Of a stretch of DNA of 9,274 nt, positions 1 through 5,357 are shown in pieces. The translations under genes were made by a program, and so were the position numbers. The stretch's first letter is position 1. Every line of letters begins with the position of its first letter. This DNA is from an uncultured Collinsella sp. (GTDB taxonomy: Bacteria > Actinomycetota > Coriobacteriia > Coriobacteriales > Coriobacteriaceae), in the NCBI GenBank assembly GCA_900556705.1, contig USPT01000034.1:1-9274 (forward strand), in the 5' to 3' direction. The notes beneath the pieces were generated by a model, which had not been told where the DNA came from, ran no database searches, and saw only the letters and a list, made by a program, of their open reading frames with translations.

Positions 1-653
1 ACTTCAAGTCCTTTGCCGACCAGTATCAGGACATGCTCGATAGCTATGAGAGCCTTAAGCAGCAGTACGAGGATGCCTATGGCACCGAGCTGCCGAGCGA
101 TATTCAGGATGCGCTCGATAAGCTGCTGAGCGAGGAGAACCTCAAGAAGTTGCAGAGTGTCCTTACGTGCATGTGTTACCTGCGCGATGCCGAGCGCGGC
201 TTTGATATGTATGTGACCGAGGACGGCGTGAACTTTACGACGCTGACGACCAATGGCTTTAACGATCCGTATAACCATGGTCTGCGCACCTTTGCGGTGA
301 CCAACCAGGGTCTGTGCCTTGGTACCGCCAACCCGTTCTATGGTTGCCAGGTCTGGATCCAGCGCAAGGAGAATTCGGAGAATCCGGTTGATCCCGGTAC
401 TCCGGATCCGACGGAACCCACCGATCCTTCGCAGCCGGGTGGCGGCGATCAGCCTGGCGGCAGCCAGACGGGTGGCAACGACCAGTCGAGCAGCACCACG
501 ACCACCGTCACGACGACCGCTAAGAAGACTCCGAAGGACGGCTCGCTGCCTCGCGCTGGCGACTCGACCCTCACGCTGGTCTTGGGATTGCTGGTTGCAG
601 CTGCCGCAGTGCTTGGCATTGCTCTCGTCTTGCGCAAGCGTTCTCGTCGCTAG
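1..653 (+). CDS. Cell-wall-anchored surface protein, C-terminal part (LPXTG-like)
   Basis: Partial gene; the reading frame is open from base 3, so the start lies upstream of the window. About 216 residues are visible. First comes a charged, helical stretch (about 33-150). It is followed by a segment containing NGFNDPYNHGLRTF and GLCLGTANPFYGCQVW, which resembles the last blade of BNR/sialidase-like beta-propellers (recalled similarity, not searched). Next is a low-complexity Pro/Gly/Thr/Ser linker (about 390-530) typical of wall-spanning regions. The end is a sorting signal: LPRAG at 546-560, a hydrophobic segment (about 570-630) and the basic tail RKRSRR. The canonical LPXTG Thr is replaced by Ala. 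A sortase is expected to cleave here and attach the protein to peptidoglycan, but none is in the window. The stop overlaps the stop of the convergent gene. The surface-anchor call is confident; the function of the ectodomain is unknown. Confidence 0.8.
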   Translation, partial: FKSFADQYQDMLDSYESLKQQYEDAYGTELPSDIQDALDKLLSEENLKKLQSVLTCMCYLRDAERGFDMYVTEDGVNFTTLTTNGFNDPYNHGLRTFAVTNQGLCLGTANPFYGCQVWIQRKENSENPVDPGTPDPTEPTDPSQPGGGDQPGGSQTGGNDQSSSTTTTVTTTAKKTPKDGSLPRAGDSTLTLVLGLLVAAAAVLGIALVLRKRSRR

Positions 654-1075
654 GCTCGTCCGCGTAGCTCAATGTCCTGGATATCGTCGAAGTTGATGGC
701 GATATCCCTGAGTTTGAGCAGCTTGAATGCGGGTAACGCTTCGTCGAGAATGCCCGTGCGGCTACGATAGCCGTACGTATCGTAATAGGTGACGCGCACC
801 AAGTCGCCGCGTTTGAGGCCCTCGAGCTTTTGCGAAAGCTCGAGGGCTTTTTCTTCCGTGAGCTCACGTTTTTGCTCGATGGTGATTTCCTGCTTGCGCA
901 CGAGTTCGTAGTATCCCGTGAGGGCGGCAAAGGGCATAAACTGTGCGGCGCGGTTGGCGCGCACGGCACCGTTGGCAGTGAGGTTGGGGTCGGCTGCGCG
1001 GCGTCTGCCCTCGGGGTCCGCCAGGCGCTCGAAGGCGGTCGGCGGGCGCATGGGCTGTTGTTTGGGTTTAGGCAC
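650..1075 (-). CDS. YolD-like protein, partner of the Y-family polymerase
   Basis: A 141-aa protein of the YolD-like family, which in Firmicutes is commonly encoded just after UmuC/UvrX-type polymerases and is thought to play a UmuD-like accessory role in mutagenic repair. The family core is visible: RANRAAQFMPFAALTGYYELVR (about 39-60), a charged helix (about 61-86), then a beta-rich part with DLVRVTYYDTYGYRSRTG and a final FDDIQDIEL. I chose the GTG at 1075-1073 because GGAGG (1085-1081) lies five bases before it; an in-frame TTG at 1087 would consume that site. Its start overlaps the polymerase 3' end by 8 bases, so translation is probably coupled. Its stop (TAG) overlaps the stop of the convergent surface-protein gene within a single CTAG. 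It should be induced with the polymerase. The family call is strong; the biochemical role is inferred from other members. Confidence 0.85.
   Translation of the reverse strand: MPKPKQQPMRPPTAFERLADPEGRRRAADPNLTANGAVRANRAAQFMPFAALTGYYELVRKQEITIEQKRELTEEKALELSQKLEGLKRGDLVRVTYYDTYGYRSRTGILDEALPAFKLLKLRDIAINFDDIQDIELRGRA
818..853 (+). terminator. Intrinsic terminator for the surface-protein gene, inside the opposing yolD-like gene
   Basis: GCCCTCGAGCTTT (818-830) and AAAGCTCGAGGGC (835-847) form a perfect 13-bp stem with a TGCG loop, followed directly by TTTTT (848-852). Only plus-strand transcripts have the U-tract after the stem; on the minus strand it reads as ordinary yolD-like codons. It lies 165 bases past the surface-protein stop and is the only good terminator found for that gene. 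Confidence 0.75.
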
Positions 1076-2573
1076 GGTGTCCTCCAACTTGATCGTTGCG
1101 CTCGCGCGCGGTGGCGCCGGCGGTAAAGCTTAATCCCTTGACGAGCGCGTTTTTGCCGTACTTGCCTTTCACGGCCAGGACGGCGCGCGCCAGGTCGCGC
1201 TCGCGCTCATCGGCCTCGATATCGCTGAACAGATCGATGGTGGCAAATTCCTCGGGCATGAGGTTGCCAAATCCCAGATTGATACGCTTGACCGGTCGCT
1301 TGGGGTCGACCGTTTGTGCCCAAAGGTCATCGAAATACCCCATGATCTTCTTAAACGAATTGGTGCGCTCGGGCAGCTTGCGCGAGGCGTTGGAGTGCGC
1401 AAAGAGTGAGGCATAGCCGCCACGCGGTTTGCCGCCATGCTCTCCCACAAAGATGCCATCGATTGCCTGCGCTTCGCGTACCAGGCGGCGCCTTTCGTCA
1501 TCGCACTGGACGGGCTTGGGAGCACGGGGCGCGAGCTCGGGGCCGGCGGTTGCGGTGGGTTCGATACTCGATGTGCTCGAGCGCAGGTGGCCGCATCCGT
1601 CCACATATTGCGCTGTACCGCTGGCGTCGAGGCGGCGTATGTCAGCGCGCTCGCTCGCGTAGCCCACAAAGAGCGAGATGCTGTCGCAGACCACGTGCTT
1701 ATCGACCAAGTCCAACACGGCACTGTCGACCATCTCGCGCAAGACGGTGTAGGCTTGCTCGTAGGCATAGCCCTTCGAGAGCACCTGTCCTGTGGTGGTC
1801 GAGGTCGCTTGCGGGCGATAGGCTTGGATATCGGCGATGGTTGTCGGCTCGCGCCCAAAGGCGTGGTCGATGAGATATTCGGCATTGACGCCGAGCTCGT
1901 CGTAAAGCAGGTTTTCGTCGAGCGCCGCGACGCCCATCAGATCGTAGACGCCGTATTTTTCGAGTCGTGCTGCCACGCCGGGGCCGATGCCCCAGATATC
2001 GGTGATGGGACGATGGGGCCAGATTTCCTTGCGAAAGGTCTCATCGTCGAGTATGCCGATGCAGCTGGGTACGTGCTTGGCGGTGATATCGAGTGCAACC
2101 TTGGCCTGGAATAGGTTGGGGCCGATGCCGACCGTCGCCGTGATGCCGGTGCGCGCCAGGACCTCGTCGCGCAACATGCAGGCGAAGCCTTCCGCATCGG
2201 TGTGATAGAGGTCCAGATAGGGTGTCACGTCGATAAAGCACTCGTCAATTGAGTAGACGTGCACGTCCTGGGGGCTGACGTATTCCAGATAGATGCCGTA
2301 GATTTGCGCCGACACCTCCATGTAGTGCTGCATGCGCGGCACTGCTTTGATGCAGTCGATGCCGTCGGGAATCTCGAACAGACGGCAGCGGTTGTGAATA
2401 CCTAAGTCCTTCATGGCCTGCGTGATAGCGAGGCAGATGGTCGTGCGTCCGCGCGATTCGTCGGCAACGACCAGGTTGGTGGTGAGCGGATCGAGCCCAC
2501 GGTCGACGCACTCGACGCTGGCATAAAACGTCTTGAGGTCGATGCAGATATAGGTGTGCTGCTCGTGCGCCAT
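1068..2573 (-). CDS. Y-family DNA polymerase (UmuC/UvrX-like), translesion synthesis
   Basis: A 501-aa error-prone polymerase that should copy past DNA lesions in the SOS response. Palm motifs are intact: YICIDLKTFYASVE near the N-terminus, with the metal-binding Asp at 12 and probable steric-gate Tyr at 17, and YSIDECF with Asp110/Glu111. ATVGIGPNLFQAKVALDITAK (about 146-166) and the thumb helix-hairpin-helix WGIGPGVAARLEKYG (194-208) follow. The little-finger region contains a Ser/Thr/Pro/Ala-rich linker at about 331-356. The C-terminus (GKNALVKG to TARERNDQVGGHRA) is typical of Gram-positive UmuC/UvrX proteins rather than DinB. I chose the ATG at 2573-2571 because GGAAGG (2585-2580) is six bases upstream; a GTG at 2594 gives a 508-aa form but overlaps the LexA box region. 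It is first in an operon with the yolD-like gene. The tandem LexA-like boxes upstream indicate damage induction. Confidence 0.93.
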   Translation of the reverse strand: MAHEQHTYICIDLKTFYASVECVDRGLDPLTTNLVVADESRGRTTICLAITQAMKDLGIHNRCRLFEIPDGIDCIKAVPRMQHYMEVSAQIYGIYLEYVSPQDVHVYSIDECFIDVTPYLDLYHTDAEGFACMLRDEVLARTGITATVGIGPNLFQAKVALDITAKHVPSCIGILDDETFRKEIWPHRPITDIWGIGPGVAARLEKYGVYDLMGVAALDENLLYDELGVNAEYLIDHAFGREPTTIADIQAYRPQATSTTTGQVLSKGYAYEQAYTVLREMVDSAVLDLVDKHVVCDSISLFVGYASERADIRRLDASGTAQYVDGCGHLRSSTSSIEPTATAGPELAPRAPKPVQCDDERRRLVREAQAIDGIFVGEHGGKPRGGYASLFAHSNASRKLPERTNSFKKIMGYFDDLWAQTVDPKRPVKRINLGFGNLMPEEFATIDLFSDIEADERERDLARAVLAVKGKYGKNALVKGLSFTAGATARERNDQVGGHRA

Positions 2574-2588
2574 CCGTGCCCTTCCATC

Positions 2589-2600
2589 AAACACATGTTC
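2589..2600. promoter_or_regulatory. Probable second LexA-binding box
   Basis: AAACACATGTTC matches GAAC-N4-GTTC at 7 of 8 defined positions. It lies 17 bases (box start to box start) from box 1, between the promoter and the polymerase start codon. It is weaker than box 1 on sequence alone; the tandem placement is what makes it credible. Confidence 0.5.
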
Positions 2601-2604
2601 TTAT

Positions 2605-2618
2605 CGAATACCTGTTCG
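2605..2618. promoter_or_regulatory. LexA-binding SOS box 1
   Basis: CGAATACCTGTTCG differs at one position from the Gram-positive SOS box CGAAC-N4-GTTCG and sits in a wider palindrome (ATCGAA...TTCGAT, 2603-2620). It directly abuts the -10 hexamer, so bound LexA would cover the transcription start. Its place before an error-prone polymerase gene supports the call. Confidence 0.8.
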
Positions 2619-2647
2619 ATAATACCCGCTTGCACGGACACCGTCAA
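2619..2647 (-). promoter_or_regulatory. Sigma-A type promoter of the polymerase/yolD-like operon
   Basis: Reading the minus strand, TTGACG (2647-2642) and TATTAT (2624-2619) are separated by exactly 17 bases. Both hexamers match the TTGACA/TATAAT consensus at 5 of 6 positions. Transcription should start near 2612, inside the adjoining LexA-like box, leaving a leader of about 40 bases before the ribosome binding site. Confidence 0.8.
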
Positions 2648-2667
2648 AATCTGTCCCTTTTTGGCAA
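2645..2667 (+). repeat. Second, partial copy of the palindrome arm
   Basis: CAAAATCTGTCCCTTTTT here matches CAAAATAAGCCTGTCCCTTTTT at 3375-3396 exactly apart from a 4-base AAGC difference. It is in the same orientation as the right arm of the palindrome and has no matching left arm nearby. Its first bases overlap the -35 hexamer of the polymerase promoter. Confidence 0.45.
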
Positions 2668-2746
2668 GTATGGTCGTGCGGCTTCATCGGGGTTTTAACG
2701 CAGCCCTAAAGAGCGCGAAACAGCTCGGAAAAGCTCGCTTCGTAGC

Positions 2747-3322
2747 ATGAGCCTAACGATCGATACCACCATAAAGCACGGAAGGGTTGTGGGGATAATG
2801 GTCAACTATGGGTTTGGTATGCCGACGCGCTTGGTTGCGGATGGGGATGTGGCTCGCTGGTGCGGGCGATTGGTTGCCCACTATGGCGGCACCAAGGCAC
2901 TGGTCGTGCTGGGAGGCGACAAGCACACGCGCGATGAGCTCGTTTCGGCGGCGCTGGGCTCGCTCGATCGTGCCCTGCTCGAACGCGTACTCTTTCGTTG
3001 CGGTTCGGCCGGGGGCGACGGGGGAGACGATTTGGTCGATGAGGCCGTAGCCCTGGCAACCGATGAGGGCGTGGACTTTGTCCTGGCGATTGGCGATGCC
3101 GATACTGCTGGCTTTGCGCGCGAGCTCGCGCGTCGCATGGCGGCGCTCGATGCCGGCGAAGACGGTTTTGTCCCTTATGGATGCATTCTCTCGGAGGGCA
3201 AGGCGCCTGCTGTCGTGGGCACCGGTGAGGTTCCCGTTTTTGCCATTATCGCGCCCGAACTGCTGGAGGGCATCGGGTCTCCTCTGCGTGAGTTGCTCGG
3301 TAGCATCTGCGCCGCGGCCTAA
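2747..3322 (+). CDS. Truncated iron-containing alcohol dehydrogenase-like protein (N-terminal domain only)
   Basis: A 191-aa protein that follows the N-terminal nucleotide-binding domain of iron-containing alcohol dehydrogenases (BdhA/butanol dehydrogenase type). NYGFGMPTRLV (20-30) corresponds to the usual N-terminal strand, KALVVLGGDK (50-59) to the first Rossmann-like strand, and EGVDFVLAIGDADTAG (107-122) to the segment that normally reads EGVDFILAVGGGSVID. Here the cofactor-binding GGGS is replaced by GDAD (116-119). The protein ends where the metal-binding helical domain would begin, so the Asp and three His iron ligands are absent. It is therefore unlikely to be an active dehydrogenase. 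The frame is clean and ends normally, so it may be a stable short protein rather than fresh decay. No start has a good ribosome binding site. The longest form is given; the family alignment favours ATG at 2798 (174 aa), where GGGG lies close upstream. Its function is unknown. Confidence 0.6.
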   Translation: MSLTIDTTIKHGRVVGIMVNYGFGMPTRLVADGDVARWCGRLVAHYGGTKALVVLGGDKHTRDELVSAALGSLDRALLERVLFRCGSAGGDGGDDLVDEAVALATDEGVDFVLAIGDADTAGFARELARRMAALDAGEDGFVPYGCILSEGKAPAVVGTGEVPVFAIIAPELLEGIGSPLRELLGSICAAA

Positions 3323-3329
3323 TATTTGC

Positions 3330-3398
3330 CATAAAAGGACGGGTTATTTTTGGTTGGTAAAGCGTTTGACCTGCCAAAATAAGCCTGTCCCTTTTTAA
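3330..3398. repeat. Long imperfect palindrome (REP-like), possible terminator
   Basis: The left arm (from about 3333, AAAAGGACGGGTTATTTTTGG) is an imperfect inverted copy of the right arm (CCAAAATAAGCCTGTCCC..., to about 3396). With a few small gaps, about 30 bases per arm pair up around a centre near AAAGCGTTT (3358-3366). The right arm ends in TTTTT (3392-3396), so it could terminate transcripts of the preceding dehydrogenase-like gene. The block CTGTCCCTTTTT recurs at 2651-2662, which suggests a dispersed repeat rather than only a terminator. Confidence 0.6.
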
Positions 3399-3456
3399 TC
3401 GGTTGCCGTTTGCGGGCCGATTGGCAACGCTCGCTGATTGTAGTCTTGACCTGCGC

Positions 3457-3462
3457 TAGAAT
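3457..3462 (+). promoter_or_regulatory. Possible -10 element for pgi
   Basis: TAGAAT, 60 bases before the pgi start codon, matches the -10 consensus at 5 of 6 positions. No good -35 lies 16-18 bases upstream. A TTGACC at 3446-3451 is only five bases away and cannot pair with it, and the hexamer 17 bases downstream of that TTGACC is poor. The promoter is therefore uncertain. Confidence 0.3.
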
Positions 3463-3480
3463 AGTGGCATCTGAATGTCC

Positions 3481-3502
3481 GGGCGCATGGAGGCGTGCGC
3501 CC
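3481..3502 (+). other. Leader hairpin upstream of pgi ribosome binding site
   Basis: GGGCGCA (3481-3487) and TGCGCCC (3496-3502) form a 7-bp GC-rich stem with an 8-base loop. It ends seven bases before the GAGGAGG ribosome binding site (3510-3516). It could protect the 5' end or tune translation; no known riboswitch pattern is recognised. Confidence 0.4.
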
Positions 3503-3521
3503 GTATGCTGAGGAGGACTCT

Positions 3522-5216
3522 ATGGCAACTGTTGCCGCACCTATCGATGCTACGTCGACTGCCGCTTGGAAGGCGCTCGAGGCTCATCAGGAGAAGCTCG
3601 AGGCCGAAGGTATCGACCTCAAGGCCTGGTTCGCTGCTGACGCCGACCGCGTGAACAAGCTGAGCTTTGACGCCGGTGACCTGCACTTCGATCTGTCGAA
3701 GAACCTGGTGACCGATGAGACCGTCAAGCTGCTGTGCGATCTTGCCCGCGAGGTGAAGCTCGAGGAGCGCCGCGACGCCATGTTCTCTGGCGAGCACATC
3801 AACACTACCGAGGACCGCGCTGTCCTGCACACCGCGCTGCGCCGCCCGGCAAGCGAGAAGGGCCAGCTCATCGTCGACGGCCAGGACGTCGTCGCCGACG
3901 TGCACGAGGTCCTCGACCGCATGTATGCCTTCGCCGAGCGCGTGCGCTCCGGTGAGTGGAAGGGCGTTACCGGCAAGAAGATCGAGCATCTGATGTCCAT
4001 CGGCATCGGCGGCTCCGACCTGGGCCCGGTCATGGCCTACGAGGCTCTGCGTCCCTATGCCGACGCCGGTATCGACTGCCGCTACATCTCCAACATCGAC
4101 CCCAACGACCAGGCCGAGAAGCTCAAGGGCCTGGATCCCGAGACCACGCTCGTAATCATCGTCTCCAAGACCTTCACCACGCTCGAGACCCTCACCAACG
4201 CCCGCGAGGTCAAGACCTGGATGCTCGAGCAGCTCAAGGCTCAGGGCGCCATCGACGGCTCCGATGAGCAGAACGCCGAGGCCGTGGCAAAGCACTTCGT
4301 CGCCGTTTCCACCGCACTCGAGAAGGTCGAGGCCTTCGGTATCGACCCCGCCAACGCCTTCGGTTTCTGGAACTGGGTCGGTGGCCGCTATTCCGTTGAC
4401 TCCGCCGTGGGCCTGTCGCTGATCGTCGTGCTCGGCCCCGAGCGCTTCCAGCAGTTCCTCGAGGGCTTCCACGCCATCGACGAGTACTTCTGCAACACCC
4501 CGCTCGAGAACAACGCCGTCGCGCTGATGGGCCTGCTCAATGTCTGGTACGTCAACTTCTTCGGTTCCAAGAGCCACGCCGTGCTGCCGTACTGCCAGTA
4601 CCTGCACCGCTTCCCGGCCTACCTGCAGCAGCTCACCATGGAGTCCAACGGCAAGCATGTCCGCTGGGACGGCAGCGCCGTGACCTCCGACACCGGTGAG
4701 ATCTTCTGGGGCGAGCCCGGCACCAACGGCCAGCATGCCTTCTATCAGCTGCTGCACCAGGGCACTGTGGTGGTTCCGGCCGACTTCATCGCCTTCGCCA
4801 ATACCGCCAACCCTGCGACCGACGGCGGCCAGGATGTCCACGAGCTGTTCCTGGGCAACTTCCTGGCCCAGACCAAGGCGCTCGCCTTTGGTAAGACGGC
4901 CGATGAGGTTCGTGCCGAGGGCACGCCCGAGCAGATCGTCCCGGCCCGTTGCTTTGAGGGCAATCGCCCGACGACCTCGATCTTCGGCGACACGCTGACC
5001 CCGTTCGCACTCGGCGAGCTCATCGCCCTGTACGAGCACATCACGTTTGTCGAGGGCACGGTCTGGGGCATCGACTCCTACGACCAGTGGGGCGTCGAGC
5101 TGGGCAAGCAGCTTGCCAAGCAGATTACCCCGGCCTTCCACGATGACGCCGCCAAGGCCGAGCAGGACGCTTCGACCCAGGCGCTCATCGAGTTCTATCG
5201 CGCGCATCGCAAGTAG
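3522..5216 (+). CDS. pgi: Glucose-6-phosphate isomerase
   Basis: A complete 564-aa cytoplasmic enzyme interconverting glucose 6-phosphate and fructose 6-phosphate, in glycolysis and gluconeogenesis. Family signatures appear in order: SIGIGGSDLGPVMAYEAL (about 159-176, phosphate loop), VSKTFTTLETLTNA (about 214-227), WNWVGGRYSVDSAVG (about 283-297) with Arg289, WGEPGTNGQHAFYQL (396-410) with the catalytic Glu398, and QWGVELGKQLA (522-532) with Lys529. By alignment with the GNFLAQTKAL segment the catalytic His is 440, in DVHELFLGNFLAQ. The length fits bacterial and eukaryotic enzymes of about 550 residues. I chose ATG 3522 because GAGGAGG (3510-3516) lies five bases before it; a GTG at 3495 in the same frame would fall inside the leader hairpin. 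It is a single-gene transcript with its own terminator. The heavily biased codon use (mostly C or G at third positions) suggests high expression. Confidence 0.98.
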   Translation: MATVAAPIDATSTAAWKALEAHQEKLEAEGIDLKAWFAADADRVNKLSFDAGDLHFDLSKNLVTDETVKLLCDLAREVKLEERRDAMFSGEHINTTEDRAVLHTALRRPASEKGQLIVDGQDVVADVHEVLDRMYAFAERVRSGEWKGVTGKKIEHLMSIGIGGSDLGPVMAYEALRPYADAGIDCRYISNIDPNDQAEKLKGLDPETTLVIIVSKTFTTLETLTNAREVKTWMLEQLKAQGAIDGSDEQNAEAVAKHFVAVSTALEKVEAFGIDPANAFGFWNWVGGRYSVDSAVGLSLIVVLGPERFQQFLEGFHAIDEYFCNTPLENNAVALMGLLNVWYVNFFGSKSHAVLPYCQYLHRFPAYLQQLTMESNGKHVRWDGSAVTSDTGEIFWGEPGTNGQHAFYQLLHQGTVVVPADFIAFANTANPATDGGQDVHELFLGNFLAQTKALAFGKTADEVRAEGTPEQIVPARCFEGNRPTTSIFGDTLTPFALGELIALYEHITFVEGTVWGIDSYDQWGVELGKQLAKQITPAFHDDAAKAEQDASTQALIEFYRAHRK

Positions 5217-5248
5217 TCGCTGCTGTTAACGCATCGCGCCTTATAGTC

Positions 5249-5286
5249 AGGGGCCCGTATCCTATCGGATGCGGGCCCCTTTGCTT
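5249..5286 (+). terminator. Intrinsic terminator of pgi
   Basis: AGGGGCCCGTATCC (5249-5262) pairs with GGATGCGGGCCCCT (5267-5280) to give a 14-bp stem with one G-T pair and a TATC loop. It is followed by the T-rich tract TTTGCTTT. It starts 33 bases after the pgi stop. On the minus strand there is no T-tract after the stem, so it is oriented for pgi and not for the convergent operon. Confidence 0.9.
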
Positions 5287-5357
5287 TGCCGTAGTCCCGG
5301 GGCGCACGGCCTTTGTGGAACATCGCTGGGGCGCCGCGCGCCGCGAGAACCCTGCGC

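Noticed and set aside
1437..2114. 225-codon plus-strand open frame inside the polymerase gene
   Set aside because: It is entirely antisense to conserved polymerase motifs and shows no recognisable domain or start signal.
3446..3462. TTGACC and TAGAAT read as one promoter for pgi
   Set aside because: The hexamers are only five bases apart, which no sigma-70 type promoter allows.
3456..5207. 583-codon open frame on the minus strand opposite pgi
   Set aside because: It mirrors pgi almost end to end and has low-complexity Leu/Gly/Val/Glu-rich composition and no ribosome binding site. It is a by-product of the strong GC-ending codon bias of pgi.
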